DNA of 64,000 bases from Lamellibrachia columna (GCA_963662155.1 OY759265.1:11002193-11066192); one strand, 5' to 3'. Counted from the stretch's first letter, positions 1-13,149 are shown. The notes: generated from the sequence alone by a model not told the origin. Program-made: numbers and translations.

Positions 1-1858
1 TAGAGGAAAAGTTCAAGAATAGGCAGACAGTACATAAATGACATACAGAAGATTAGGAAATAGTCATGTACAAAAACCCACGCCCCCAACCAGTCGCCTG
101 TATGTGATACTAATGTTCCGCGATATGCATCAGACGGTTGCATCTTTGAAGGATGTAAGTTGCCTGACAGCTTCCTCATATTCCGAACACAACGCCTTCA
201 GAATCTCCTGGTAAGAAGTAACCACTTTTTTCTTCTGGAGACGGTAGAGCTTCTTCTGGGCCACTAGCCTCACCCGAGGCAGACACGATCAATGGTGTAC
301 AGTAAAATAGATTACTATGGTAGTGGACTATCATATATTAATGTATACTAACCACTGGATTATTACTGTTTGGCATTGGAATGTTGCAGAAGATTACCTA
401 CTACTCTAATTTCGACAAATTAGTTACGTTTAGTTGACTGATTGATGGACAATTTTACAAAATTGGTTGTTACTTCGTAGTACTGCAGTGCACGTGTCAA
501 AATTAACATAAACTGGAGTGGGACAAAGTAATGGGTCAAAAACCACTTATTGTGCAGATGTTACTTAACAGGTATTTGTTGTTTCTTCATGAAATGTGGC
601 TTGTATGTCCCTTACAGCACAAAAAAAACACTGATGATATATTCACAGCAACCGTTCATGAATTGGCTAAGCGTTGCGTCATAGGCCAGTTCATTTCCAA
701 TCAAGGCATTCATGGTCGATTGTGCAGTTTTAGTGATGGTCTCGCTTATTGTGTATTAAAATGGCGAAATGTAGCGGCGTATTTTATGCGGAAGGAACCA
801 GAAGTTATGAACACAGTTACAAAGTAATCAATTCGGGTTAATGTGAAACTAAATCAATAAATAAAACAAAGAAGCAATTAAAAAATGAGACTTAATTCAC
901 GATTTGTAAACGAACCCCTTCATCACTGGCTGAATTTGAGCTACCTCACAAATACTGCCTTTGACTAAATGATAACAAAAACGGTTTTTCATTATGTGTT
1001 TATAATGAATTTATGGGTAATTATATATTTGTAATAGTAATACTTTTTCTAATCAATATTCCATGCTTTTACTGACAATCCATTGCACCAAATTCGAACC
1101 ACTGCGCCAAGATGCTTTTTGCCGCTACATATGTCTCCTGCTTCCATCAGCCGGTTTTTGATGAAATCACAAATATTCTGTTCTTGTTCCGATAACATCC
1201 ACCACTAACTACGATGTCTGAAGAAGCTTTTATGAAACCTTGTCTCAACAATTTACAAACCACTCTAAAACCATTATTTGGATGTTATTTGATTGACTCT
1301 CTGAGGTAAATTCAATTGTCACCTGTGAGGTAATTATAATTTTATTAATAATTTGTTCCACTTTCAGTTAATTTTCCTCTTGTCACGCATTGTTGTTTAT
1401 TTATTTCATTTCTTGAAACCTCTGTGTTAATTTCAATTGGTATGTAAAACAATGTATGTTGGCTTACTTGACTCTCAGTTGTACTGCTGTTGTTCTAAGT
1501 TAGCACCTCATGAAAGGGTGCAGTTGCTCACAGCTTCTGTGCTGATGCCTGTACTGCGGTGAGCAATCGGTTATCCATGCAATCAACCATTAAAGCTGTT
1601 GTCTTGCAGCTATTGTCTTGAAATGAAGTAACGTAGCATTTGACTCCGAGAAGTGTCAGGCGCTGACAATATGCCTGCAAGTGCGATATGCCAGGGGAAT
1701 TTTCAATTGAGCTATTGTCATGTATATGAATGGTCGACATAATAATAACAACTACTACTGTCACCTGCCACCAATAACAGGTGTTTCTAAGCGGCGACCG
1801 TGGTATGAATATTACAAATATTCTGCTCTTGTTCCGATAACATCCTTCACTAACCAAG

Positions 1859-2146
1859 ATGATTGACGAAGCTTTCTTCGAGAAACAGTTTACCAAGATC
1901 AACGACATGTTTGCGTACGCCTGTCGCCAGGTGATGCTCATCAACAGCGAGTTGGAGGCTCTGAGAGTACGCTACGAACGCGCCGAGAAGAACAGAGAGA
2001 GGGCGTTCTTGTACGGCCAGCGACTGCGTCTGATTGTACTCAAGGGCATGTTCTACGAGAACGCGGCTAGATGTTCTGAAGAAATAATTCTCAGTGACAC
2101 TTCAGGTGAACAACCGGAGACTAGTGACAGTTCGTCCTGGCTGTAG
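1859..2146 (+). CDS. Small helical (coiled-coil-like) protein, multicopy family, copy 1
   Basis: This intronless 95-codon ORF belongs to a family repeated about nine times in the window. The family is not one I recognise. The protein opens with MIDEAFFEKQF and has a charged heptad-like stretch rich in Glu, Arg and Leu (about residues 30-65), which suggests a helical or coiled-coil fold. It ends in a Ser/Thr/Glu-rich tail finishing SSSWL. Relative to the 105-residue copies at 41968 and 46833 it lacks about ten residues around the YEYATACSD segment, so it is an internally deleted variant. The coding DNA is much more GC-rich than its AT-rich surroundings and is the best conserved part between copies. 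A histone-type hairpin follows the stop. Function unknown. Confidence 0.6.
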   Translation: MIDEAFFEKQFTKINDMFAYACRQVMLINSELEALRVRYERAEKNRERAFLYGQRLRLIVLKGMFYENAARCSEEIILSDTSGEQPETSDSSSWL

Positions 2147-2176
2147 CTTGTCTGTTTGTCGGAAGAAAAAACAAAC

Positions 2177-2192
2177 GGTTCTCCCCAGAGCC
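2177..2192 (+). promoter_or_regulatory. Histone-like 3' stem-loop, variant loop
   Basis: GGTTCTCCCCAGAGCC forms a 6-bp stem (one G-U wobble in RNA) with a 4-nt loop, 31 nt after the stop of copy 1 and preceded by an AAACAAAC flank. The stem fits the metazoan histone mRNA consensus, but the CCCC loop does not fit the usual UHUH. About 15 nt downstream lies ACAAAAGAC, which resembles a purine-rich histone downstream element. Confidence 0.4.
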
Positions 2193-3260
2193 AAACAGTT
2201 CTTTACAAAAGACGTTGCTACACTGTATTTCTGTTTGAATCCTACCATCATTTTAATCGTTATTAATAAAGAAAAACATGAATTGACTAAACAAGTAAAT
2301 TTTAAATCTAGAAATTATTAAGATATTACACTTTCAACATATAGAATGATGACACCTTAAACATTATTTTTAATGTGGCAAGAAATTGGTTCCCACAAAA
2401 TATAGCACCCTTCTAGTAGCCCCCGGAGGTGTTACAATTAAGTGCACGTAGATCCCGGGTCGGTGTGCTATTAATTTGACAAACCCCCTTCAACACTGTT
2501 TATTTATTTTTATAATAACATGTTTTTGCAACTGATCATAAATATTATTATCATAGCATAACAGTCTAAAAAAAATTAGGCTAAACAATCATTAACTAAG
2601 GCTACAACGTGTGCGTTCATGCTTGCAATCATGCATTCGTCTGTGATTGCTTCAAGCCATAATGTCTGCGTGCGAACGTGCGTGAGTTTTTGCGTGTGTA
2701 TACGCGTGCTTGTGTATATAATATACTAATTATTTAATACATTAATTTACTCATATTTTATGCATATTTGCATCAACTATGAGTAAACTACAACGCACAG
2801 TTTTTTTTAGCTATAATATTATGGACCCTCAGCATGATGAGGCTAGGCAGAATTTTAATTGATTTACATTCAGTAAACGTGAGCTGTTTTTCTGTCAGCA
2901 ATACATTTCCGCACCTCGGATATTACGCGAAGGAATTAACATCGAACCACCGAAGATGAAGGAATTAAATTAATATATTACATTAATAAAATTATTGTTG
3001 GGATGTTGACCCAAACAATCGAGCATTTTGGGGAAAAAATTTCTTGCCAGAAGGCCGATCACGCTTTGCAGATTGTTCTGTTTTTATGTGTATTTTCGTC
3101 CCCGTTTTTCGTTTCTGTTCTTCTATATTGGTCTAATTGAACTTGAATATTAAATTGAGGCAATGGTTTCATTTGCTTATGCACTTTAGCGATTATTCAA
3201 CCAGATTACTTTTCATGCATAAGTTGAAACAGTTGTCACTAATGTAAATAATAGTTAATC

Positions 3261-3290
3261 GCCGAATCCTAACCACTACACAACCTTGGA
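3261..3290 (-). pseudogene. tRNA-Glu 5'-half remnant (unit 1)
   Basis: The reverse complement matches the D-arm and anticodon-side 5' half of the intact tRNA-Glu gene at 40603-40674, including GTGGTTAGGATTCGGC, but the acceptor stem and 3' half are lost. The flanks also align with those around 40160-40680, so this is a decayed copy of the same repeat module rather than an independent tRNA. Confidence 0.6.
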
Positions 3291-3988
3291 CCGCGGGGAA
3301 CATATTCCGAGTTTCTGTATCTAGTATGAACCAAACATGCAGGAAGACACTTTATTTTGGGAATACACTTTTAGTGGGATCCAACTATAGTTTTTAATCG
3401 TACCAAGTCATTTGGGAGAACTCGATAATTTCCTTTAAGCATATACCCGTAATTGTTCTTATATATTTGCTCGCACATGAATGTGTGGATACACACAATC
3501 GGGTAAACAAAAGTATGCGTGCATCCAAACGTAATTATAGGTGGCCTGCTCGCGAATATAGACGCACGCACACACATACACGCACACGACGGCTAGCACA
3601 TTTTTTTTCATGAGTCTGCATAATATGGGCTTATATACACGTTTAGGGCCTACGACGCGCGCAAGTAGGTATCCATGCATAAGCGCACGCATGTAGGGCA
3701 TGCAGACGATTATCCAAATAAGTCGATTGGACTACTTATATTTTTTATGTTAATGAATTTAATTTACTCACATGGAACGGTTGTTGTTTCAACAATTTGC
3801 AAGCCACGCTAAAGCCATTAATTTTATGTTATTTGATTGAATCACTGAGGTAAATGTAATTGTAACATGCGAGCTAACTGTAATTTTATTAACAAACTGT
3901 TCAACATTAAGTTAATTTTCCTTTTGTCGCGTATTGTTGTTTATTTCTTTTATTGAAGCATCTTTGTTTATTTTGTTTATTGCTTTTC

Positions 3989-4278
3989 TTAGGTTAGGTG
4001 CAGATGCAATTGCTCACACCTTAGGTTAAGTGCAGGTGCAGTTGCTCACATCTTAGGTTAGGTGCAGGTGCAACAGCTTACACCTTAGGTTAGGTGCAGA
4101 TGCAATTGCTCACACCTTAGGTTAAGTGCAGATGCAATTGCTCACACCTTAGGTTAGGTACAGGTGCAATAGCTTACACCTTAGGTTAGGTGCAGGTGCA
4201 ATTGCTCACACCTTAGGTTAGGTGCAAGTGCAGTTGCTCACACCTTGGGTTAGGTGCAGGTGCAGTTGCTCACACCTT
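3989..4278 (+). repeat. 32-bp minisatellite, about 9 units
   Basis: Units begin TTAGGTTAGGTGCAGGTGCA and end with a GCTCACACC-type segment, with scattered substitutions. The array lies upstream of the broken small-gene copy in unit 1. The homologous array in unit 2 has about 11 units, so copy number changed after the segmental duplication. Confidence 0.9.
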
Positions 4279-4462
4279 CTTTGCTGAAGCTGGCGGTGAG
4301 ACAATCGGATATACAGATAATCAACCATTGAAGCTGTTGTCTGATAGCTATTGTCTTGTCAACTAAAATGAAGTGACGTAGCAATTAACCTTTGTATGAC
4401 CATTACAAATATTCTGCTGTTCCCCCCCAAATTTTTTTTTTAAATATCCACCACTAACCTTG

Positions 4463-4795
<333 letters not shown>

Positions 4796-7248
4796 CACTA
4801 AATGTACATTAAATGTACAGTACGTGGATTGTTGTAAGTTTCAAGAAAAGGAAGAAAATACACAGGGTAGAACTAGAGGAAAAGTTCAAGAATAGGCAGA
4901 CAGTACATAAATGACATACAGAAGATTAGGAAATAGTCATGTACAAAAACCCACGCCCCCAACCAGTCACCCGTTTGTCATACTAATGTTCCAAGATATG
5001 CATCAGATGACTGCATCTTTGAAGGTATTCGGACGTAAGTAACCTGGCACCTTCCTCATATTCCGAACACAACGCCTTCAGAATCCCCTGGCGAGATGTA
5101 GCCACTTTTTTCATGAGACGGTAGAGCTTCTTCTGGGCCACTAGCCTCACCCGAGGCAGACACGATCAATGGTGTACAGTAAATAGATTACTCTGGTAGT
5201 AGACTATCATATATTAATGTATACTAACCACTGAATTATTACTGTTTGGCATTGGAATGTTGCAGAAGATTACCTACTACTCTAATTTCGACAAATTAAT
5301 GACGTTTAGTTGACTGATTGATGGACAATTTTACAAAATTGGTTGTTACTTCGTAGTACGCAGTGCACGTGTCAAAACTAACATAAACTGAAGTGGGACT
5401 AAGTAATGGGTCAAAAACCATAATATTATACTGTGAAGACGTTCCTTAACAATTAGTTGTTGTATCTTCATGAAATGTGGCTTGTATGTCCCTTACAGCA
5501 CAAAACAAAAACACTAATGTTATATTCACAGCAACCGTTCATGAATTGGCTAAACATTGCGTCATAGGCCAATTCATTTCCAATCAAGGCATTCATGGTC
5601 GATTGTGCAGTTTTAGCGATCGTCTCGCTTATTGTGTATTAAAATGGCAAAATATAGCGGCGCATTTTATGCGGAAGGAACCAGAAGTTATAAAAGCAGT
5701 TACAAAGTAATCAATTCGGGTTAATGTGAAACTAAATCAATTAATGAAACAAAGAAGCAATTAAAAAATGAGACTTAATTCACGATTTGTAAACAAACCC
5801 CTTCATCACTGGCTGAATTTGAGCTACCTCACAAATACTGCCTCTGACTAAATGATAACAAAAACGGTTTTTCAATATGTGTCTATAATAAATTTATGGA
5901 TAATTATATATTTGTAATAGTAATACTTTTTCTAATCAATATTCCATGCTTTTACTGACAATCCATTGCACCAAATTCGAACCACTGCTGCTCCAAGATT
6001 CTTTTTGCCGCTACATATGTCTCCTGCTTCCATCAGCCGGTTTTTGATGAAATCACAAATATTCTGTTCTTGTTCCGATAACATCCACCACTAACTACGA
6101 TGTCTGAAGAAGCTTTTATGAAACCTTGTCTCAACAATTTACAAACCACTCTAAAACCATTAATTGGATGTTCTTTGATTGACTCTGAGGTAAATTCAAT
6201 TGTCACCTGTGAGGTAATTATAATTTTATTAATAAATTGTTCAACTTTCAGTTAATTTTCCTCTTGTCACGCATTGTTGTTTATATATTAAATTTTTTGA
6301 AGCCTCTGGGTTAATATCGATAAGTATGTATAACAAAGTATGTTGGTTTACTTTACTCTCTCAGTTGTACTGCTGTTGTTCTATGTTAGCACCTCGTGAA
6401 AGGATGCAGATGCTCACAGCTTCTGTGCTGATGCCAGTATTGGCGGTGAGAAAATCGGTTATGTATGCAATCAACCATTCAATCTCTTGTCTTCCAGCTA
6501 TTGTCTTGTCAACTGAAACGAAGTGACGTAGAAATTGACTCTGAGTAGTGTCAGGCGCGGACAGTCTGCCTGAAAGTGCAACATGCCAGGGCAATTTTCA
6601 GGTGAGCTATTTTCATGTTTATGAAAGGTCAACATAGAAATAACAACTACTTCTGTCACCTGTCACCAACAACAGGTGTTTATAAGCGGCGATCGTGGTA
6701 TGATCGTCACAAATATTCAGTAATTATAATTTTATTATTAATTTGTTCAACTTTCAGTTAATTTTCCTCTTGTCACGCATTGTTGTTTATTTATTTCATT
6801 TCTTGAAACCTCTGTGTTAATTTCAATTGGTATGTAAAACATTGTATGTTGGCTTACTTGACTCTCAGTTGTACTGCTGTTGTTCTAAGTTAGCACCTCA
6901 TGAAAGGGTGCAGTTGCTCACAGCTTCTGTGCTGATGCCTGTACTGCGGTGAGCAATCGGTTATCCATTTAATCAACCATTAAAGCTGTTGTCTTGCAGC
7001 TATTGTCTTGAAATGAAGTGACGTAGCATTTGACTCCGAGAAGTGTCAGGCGCTGACAATCTGCCTGCAAGTGCGATATGCCAGGGGAATTTTCAAGTGA
7101 GCTATTGTCATGTATATGAAAGGTCGACATAATAATAACAACTACTTCTGTCACCTGCCACCAACAACAGGTGTTTCTAAGCGGCGACCGTGGTATGAAT
7201 ATTACAAATATTCTGCTCTTGTTCCGATAACATCCTTCACTAACCACG

Positions 7249-7536
7249 ATGATTGACGAAGCTTTCTTCGAGAAACAGTTCACCAAGATCAACGACATGT
7301 GTGCGTACGCCTGTCACCAGGTGATGCTCATCAACAGCGAGATGGAGGCTCTGAGAGTACGCTGCGGACGCGCCGAGAAGAACAGAGAGAGGGCGTTCTT
7401 GTACAGCCAGCGACAGCGTCTGATTGTACTCGAGGGCATGTTCTACGAGAACGCGGCTAGATGTTCTGAAGAAATAATTTTCAGTGACACTTCAGTTGAA
7501 CAACCGGAGACTAGTGACAGTTCGTCCTGGCTGTAG
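7249..7536 (+). CDS. Small helical protein, multicopy family, copy in unit 2
   Basis: Duplicate of the 1859 gene, 95 codons, with the same internal deletion and about a dozen substitutions (for example T-C-A-Y-A-C-H-Q in place of F-A-Y-A-C-R-Q). It remains open despite divergence, which is mild support for coding function. The upstream region contains E-box-like CACCTG and CAGGTG elements and a decayed TATA region. The 3' hairpin at 7567-7582 matches that of copy 1. Function unknown. Confidence 0.6.
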   Translation: MIDEAFFEKQFTKINDMCAYACHQVMLINSEMEALRVRCGRAEKNRERAFLYSQRQRLIVLEGMFYENAARCSEEIIFSDTSVEQPETSDSSSWL

Positions 7537-7566
7537 CTTGTCTGTTTGTCGGAAGAAAAAACAAAC

Positions 7567-7582
7567 GGTTCTCCCCAGAGCC
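7567..7582 (+). promoter_or_regulatory. Histone-like 3' stem-loop, variant loop
   Basis: Same 16-nt hairpin as at 2177-2192: GGTTCT stem, CCCC loop, AGAGCC stem, with the same AAACAAAC upstream flank and ACAAAAGAC downstream. Confidence 0.4.
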
Positions 7583-8646
7583 AAACAGTTCTTTACAAAA
7601 GACGTTGCTACACTGTATTTCTGTTTGAATCCTACCATCATTTTAATCGTTATTAATAAGGAAAAACATTAATTTACTAAATAAGAAAATTTTAAATCTA
7701 GAAATTATTAAGATATTACACTTTCAACATATAGAATGATGACACCTTAAATATTATTTTTAATATGGCAAGAAACTGGTTCCCACAAAATATAGCACCC
7801 TTCTAGTAGCCCCCGGAGGTGTTACAATTAAGTGCACGTAGATCCCGGGTCGGTGTGCTATTAATTTGACAAACCCCCTTCAACACTGTTTATTTATTTT
7901 TATAATAACAAGTTTTTGCAACTGATCATAAATATTATTATCATAGTATAAGAGTCTAACAAAAATTAGGCTAAACAATCATTAACTAAGGCTACAACGT
8001 GTGCGTTCATGCTTGCAATCATGCATTCGTCTGTGATTGCTTCAAGCCATAATGTCTGCGTACGAACGTGCGTGAGATTTTGCGTGTGTATACGCGTGCT
8101 TGTGTATATAATATACTAATTATTTAATACATTAATTTACTCATATTTTATGCATATTTGCATCAACTATAAGTAAACTACAACGCACAGTTTTTTTTAG
8201 CTATAATATTATGGACCCTCAGCATGATGAGGCTAGGCAGAATTTTAATTGATTTACATTCAGTAAACGTGAGCTGTTTTTCTGTCAGCAATACATTTCC
8301 GCACCTCGGATATTACGCGAAAGAATTTACATCGAACCACCGAAGATGAAGGAATTAAATTAATATATTACATTAATAAAATTATTGTTGGGATGTTGAC
8401 CCAAACAATCGAGCATTTTGGGGAAACAATTTCTTGCCAGAAGGCCGATCACGTTTTGCAGATTGTTCTGTTTTATGTGTATTTTCGTCCGTTTTTCGTT
8501 TCTGTTCTTCTATATTGGTGTAATTGAAATTGAATATTAAATTGAGGCAATGGTTTCATTTGCTTATGCACTTTAGCGATTATTCAACCAGATTACTTTT
8601 CATGCATAAGTTGAAACAGTTGTCACTAATGTAAATAATAGTTAAT

Positions 8647-8678
8647 CGCCGAATCCTAACCACTACACAACCTTGGAC
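8647..8678 (-). pseudogene. tRNA-Glu 5'-half remnant (unit 2)
   Basis: Duplicate of the remnant at 3261-3290. Only the 5' half of tRNA-Glu is recognisable. Confidence 0.6.
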
Positions 8679-9369
8679 CGCGGGGAACATATTCCGAGTT
8701 TCTGTATCTAGTATGAACCAAACATGCAGGAAGACACTTTATTTTGGGATTACACTTTTAGTGGGATCCAACTATAGTTTTTAATCGTACCAAGTCATTT
8801 GGGAGAACTCGATAATTTCCTTTAAGCATATACCCGTAATTGTTCTTATATATTTGCTCGCACATTGTGGATACACACAATCGGGTAAACAAAAGTATGC
8901 GTGCATCCAAACGTAATTATAGGTGGCCTGCTCGCGAATATAGACGCACGCACACACATACACGCACACGACGGCTAGCACATTTTTTTTATGAGTCTGC
9001 ATAATATGAGCTTATATACACGTTTAGGGCCTACGACGCGCGCAAGTAGGTATCCATGCATAAGTGCACGCATGTAGGGCATGCAGACGATTAACCAAAT
9101 AAGTCGATTGGACTACTTATATTTTTTATGTTAATGAATTTAATTTACTTTCATGGAACGGTTGTTGTTTCAACAATTTGCAAGCCACGCTAAAGCCATT
9201 AATTTTATGTTATTTGATTGAATCACTGAGGTAAATGTAATTGTAACATGTGAGCTAGCTGTAATTTTATTAACAAACTGTTCAACATTAAGTTAATTTT
9301 CCTTTTGTCGCGTATTGTTGTTTATTTCTTTTATTGAAGCCTCTTTGTTTATTTTGTTTATTGCTTTTC

Positions 9370-9722
9370 TTAGGTTAGGTGCAGATGCAATTGCTTACAC
9401 CTTAGGTTAGGTGCAGGTGCAGTTGCTCACACCTTATGTTAGGTGCAGGTGCAGTTGCTCACACCTTAGGTTAGGTGCAGGTGCAATAGCTTACACCTTA
9501 GGTTAGGTGCAGGTGCAATTGCTCACACCTTAGGTTAGGTGCAGATGCAATTGCTCACACCTTAGGTTAGGTACAGGTGCAGTTGCTCACACCTTAGGTT
9601 AGGTGCAGGTGCAACAGCTTACACCTTAGGTTAGGTGAAGGTGCAATTGCTCACACCTTAGGTTAGGTGCAAGTGCAGTTGCTCACACCTTGGGTTAGGT
9701 GCAGGTGCAGTTGCTCACACCT
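9370..9722 (+). repeat. 32-bp minisatellite, about 11 units
   Basis: Same unit as the array at 3989-4278, expanded by about two copies in this duplicate. Confidence 0.9.
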
Positions 9723-10099
9723 TCTGTGCTGAAGCTGGCGGTGAGACAATCGGATATACAGATAATCAACAATTGAAGCTGTTGTCTGATAGCTATTGTC
9801 TTGTCAACTAAAATGAAGTGACGTAGCAATTAACTCCGAGTTGTATCAAGACATGATTTTCAGTGACACTTCAATGTTGTCTCAGGCACGTGACAGTCTG
9901 TCTGCCAGTGCGATGCGCCAGGGGAATTTTCAAGTGAACTATTGTCATGTTTATGAAAGGTCGACATAGTGATAGCAACTGCGTCTGTCACCTGTCACCA
10001 TCTGCAGGTGTTTAATAAGCGGCAACCTTTGTATGACCATTACAAATATTCTGCTGTTCCCAAAAATTTTGTTTAAAAAAATATCCACCACTAACCTTG

Positions 10100-10417
10100 A
10101 CGACTGACGAAGCTTTCCTCGAGAAACAGTTCACTGAGACCAACGACAGGTTTGCGTATGCCTGTCGCCAGGTGGTGCTCATCAACAGCTAGATGGAGGC
10201 TCTGAGAGTACGCTACGAACGCGCCGAGAAGAACAGAGAGAGGGCGTTCTTGTACGGCCAGCGACTGCGTCTGATTGTACTCGAGGGCACGCGTGCCATG
10301 TTTTACGAGTACGCGACTGCGTGTTCCGACAGATTAGCCTTGCTGCACGAAGAAATGATGCTCAGCGACACCTCAATGGAAGAACCGGAGACTAGTGACG
10401 GTTCGTCCTGGCTGTAA
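10100..10417 (+). pseudogene. Small helical protein family, broken copy in unit 2
   Basis: This is full length compared with the 105-codon copies, but it begins with ACG instead of ATG and codon 31 is TAG (10190-10192). Both lesions are shared with 4463-4795 and so arose before the segmental duplication. Downstream of the stop the frame stays open from an internal Met (10193) for 74 codons to the normal end SDGSSWL. A truncated product is therefore possible but unsupported. The 3' UTR runs directly into a GA microsatellite (about 10425-10463). Confidence 0.85.
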
Positions 10418-10422
10418 TTTGT

Positions 10423-10466
<44 letters not shown>

Positions 10467-10493
10467 AGAGGGGGGGGGGGCGTTTTTTTACTG

Positions 10494-10690
10494 CCAGGGA
10501 CTGCGTCTGATTGTATTGGAAGGCACCCGCACCATGTTCTACGAATACGCGACTGCATGTTCCGACATATTAGCATCGTTGCATGAAGAAATGATTTCAG
10601 TGACACTTCAGTGGAAGAATCGGAGACTAGTGACCTGGCTGTGGTTTGTTTGCTGGTCGGAGGAAAAAACAAACGGTTCTTCTCAGAGCT
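10494..10690 (+). pseudogene. Small helical protein family, 3'-half fragment
   Basis: This begins at the codons for LRLIVLEGTR just past the GA repeat and runs through the Glu-rich tail, with a one-base loss that breaks the frame near 10588. It keeps the 3' stem-loop (10675-10690, GGTTCT, loop TCTC, AGAGCT). It probably represents the 3' half of a gene whose middle was replaced by the GA expansion, or a slipped duplication across that repeat. Confidence 0.75.
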
Positions 10691-10745
10691 GGCCAGGCTT
10701 CAGCCCCACCTCTAAAGTCTAAATAGTCCTCTCCAGAAACAGGCA

Positions 10746-12084
10746 TTTAGAACAAACTAGAACACGTAGATTGATTATGATATTACAGTATATTCAAGAA
10801 AGAAAGAAACTCGCCATAATAAAATTGTGTTATATAGACAACCATAGTATAGCAAATTAAGAGCACCGAAGTCTCTTTCTAGAGGCTTGAGCCCCACCTC
10901 TACACTCTAAATCTCTCTTAGCACTTTCTTCATCTCCATATTTCCCAATCGCTATGTTACAATTATAATATCTTTCCAGCTACAAATCTCCCCAAAACGA
11001 CACAATATATTCAATAAGTTGAAGGTGGCGTTGACAATAAGGCCATTCTACGTTAACTAGCCGCTTTCACCTTTGAAACATATTTCTTTGACGAAAAAAG
11101 CGTTTTCAACTTACTTGTTTTGCTAAATAAATTATAGTCGTTTGTTTGATCCTATCAGGAACATATGCAAGAGACAGCTTGTATCTACTAAATTTTGCTA
11201 AGGTGACTAAGATTTAAATCTGCACACAAACTGCACAAAAAGGCCACACACGGATGTGTAAAATAGAAGTGTCTGACTGTACCCCTTAACATTTACATTT
11301 TCCCGATCGATACATATTGAACGACTTCTGTTCCAAGTTCCTAATGTATTTGACCACCCGATACAACCAACAATGTCAGTGAAATGCGAAAAATTAATAA
11401 AATGTATGTGAATGTAAATCAAATAAAATATAATTAAACTTTCAGATATTGTATTGATGCCATATTCGGTCTGATGGTGATGTTGATAATAATAACTCTA
11501 AGGCCTGTCCGTGACACATCTGACCTACTGATCGACGTTATCCTTAGAGTAACTTTTTAATGTAATTACGTTATGCTGTTTGAGCAAAACCTAAAGTTGT
11601 GATGATTTTATCGTGTTCACACGGAAGGGAATAAATGCGTCGAATCGCATGACGGAAGGAAGGGGGGGGGGTCGGAAGAGTGAGACAGTGCCACGGACGG
11701 GATGGAAGTTGACAACGATGCGTATCTGAATAATCACAGCACACAATCTTCACAAAGCCTTATTTGTAGTTTGACTCAAAAGTAATGTAATGGAAAGCGG
11801 TTGATTGAGACACCGCCTAATAAAACAACAACATATGGAACAGGATATGTCGTCGAATAAATGTTCAAGATCAGGAGTCGTACTTGAAGCATCGGACCAG
11901 CCGTTTGGGGAAATACACGAGATAAGTCCTCGAAGTCAAGAGTCGAAGTCAATTTAGTCAAGTGGCTAAGTCAACTCTGTGTTGCCATAAAGCCGATGTT
12001 CGTTTCGTTGTTGAACATATTCCGGATTGTGCTCGTAACAGTGTGGGTAATTTGAGGCGAGGTTTATTAATTTTGAATTGGACA
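10746..12084. other. No gene seen
   Basis: AT-rich spacer with scattered short ORFs of ordinary composition. Nothing resembles a known family. The stretch immediately before the GPCR start (11962-12084) is open in frame but more likely 5' UTR. Confidence 0.6.
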
Positions 12085-13149
12085 ATGGCGAACGACACGG
12101 CTATATTGTCGACAGTGTCATCGTTTCTGGACGACATAGTTACACATAACGCAAGCAACACTGATTTTCGTGCCGATCTGACCACCAGTATATGGAAGTG
12201 GGTCTGGCCGCTGCTCTGCGTGACGGGACTCGTTGGCAACACGCTTGTGTTGCTCGTGTTGAGGCGGGACGGACTCGCGCGGACCTCGGCGAATGTGTTT
12301 TTTACCGCCCTGACCGTCGGGGATACTATGGGGCTGTTGGTCGCGTCTGTGGTGTCCTACCCACATTTTGCTTGGGGCATCTGGCTTGAAAACACGAGTA
12401 ACTGGGCGTGTCGCGCCATCAGACCAGCACACGCCACACTAGTAACCGCGTCTAGTTGGGTCGTTGTCGGGTTTACAGTTGAGCGCTGCGTTGCCACACG
12501 ACACATGCTCTTCAAACTACACATGCACACACCGCGCAACGCCGGTCTGTGCTGTCTGTCGCTGCTGGTACTTTCCTTTGTCAAAAACATCGACCTCTGC
12601 GTCATATTCACTTTCACCACGAACCCTTCCGGCGACTTAATTTGCACAATCCCGTTGCGTTACACGGACTATATGAGATACTACAGACCGTGGACTAACG
12701 TCATCCTCAACACAGCCGTGCCGCTCTGTATCGTGCTCGTCTGCAACACTGCCATAATAAAACAACTACGGCAGAACCCGATGCCCACGGCCGTACGAGA
12801 CTCCGTGACGCGCTCCACATGCATGTGTCTGGGCATGTCCTTCGCGTTTATCGTGTGCTATTTTCCCATTGATATGTTCGTCGTCATCGAGCGCTATTTG
12901 CCTACGACAGTACCGACTTGGTTCGTTGTATTCCGATGCCTGATTCTCCTGCGATATACAAATCACGCCATCAACTTCTTTCTCTACATTCTGACAAGTG
13001 CTCACTTCCGGAGCGAGTTGATCGCGTTGTTTCGCAGTTGCATTCAGCGCTCCCGTGCGGCGGCGACAGTAGTTCGTAGGATGCCATCTCGTGTTACCGG
13101 CAGGTTTGAGTTCCGCCGGGGTTTTGGAGACGATTTAGAAATGCGATAA
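12085..13149 (+). CDS. Class A (rhodopsin-like) G-protein-coupled receptor, orphan, single exon
   Basis: Seven hydrophobic segments are visible. TM1 carries GLVGNTLVLLVL, with the class A Asn. TM2 has LTVGD, with the conserved Asp. TM3 starts after the Cys in NWACR and ends in ERC in place of DRY. A second Cys (DLICTIP) lies in extracellular loop 2 and would pair with the TM3 Cys. TM6 reads FIVCYFP in place of CWxP, and TM7 ends NHAINFFLY in place of NPxxY. I chose the Met at 12085: it gives 354 residues and a short N-terminus with two N-glycosylation sequons (NDT, NAS), as in peptide receptors. An upstream in-frame Met at 11962 would add 41 residues with no signal peptide. The general fold resembles lophotrochozoan neuropeptide or FMRFamide-type receptors, but the ligand cannot be assigned. 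Expected at the plasma membrane. Confidence 0.9.
   Translation: MANDTAILSTVSSFLDDIVTHNASNTDFRADLTTSIWKWVWPLLCVTGLVGNTLVLLVLRRDGLARTSANVFFTALTVGDTMGLLVASVVSYPHFAWGIWLENTSNWACRAIRPAHATLVTASSWVVVGFTVERCVATRHMLFKLHMHTPRNAGLCCLSLLVLSFVKNIDLCVIFTFTTNPSGDLICTIPLRYTDYMRYYRPWTNVILNTAVPLCIVLVCNTAIIKQLRQNPMPTAVRDSVTRSTCMCLGMSFAFIVCYFPIDMFVVIERYLPTTVPTWFVVFRCLILLRYTNHAINFFLYILTSAHFRSELIALFRSCIQRSRAAATVVRRMPSRVTGRFEFRRGFGDDLEMR

Noticed and set aside
531..827. 98-codon ORF duplicated at 5477-5710 (ATVHELAK, CVIGQFISNQGIHG)
   Set aside because: The two copies differ mostly by amino-acid-changing substitutions and one has lost its start region. Divergence is like the surrounding spacer, so selection for coding is not supported.
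3989..4278. TTAGG-like repeats as interstitial telomere
   Set aside because: TTAGGTTAGG is only part of a 32-bp unit and is not followed by pure TTAGG or TTAGGG runs; an ordinary minisatellite explains it.
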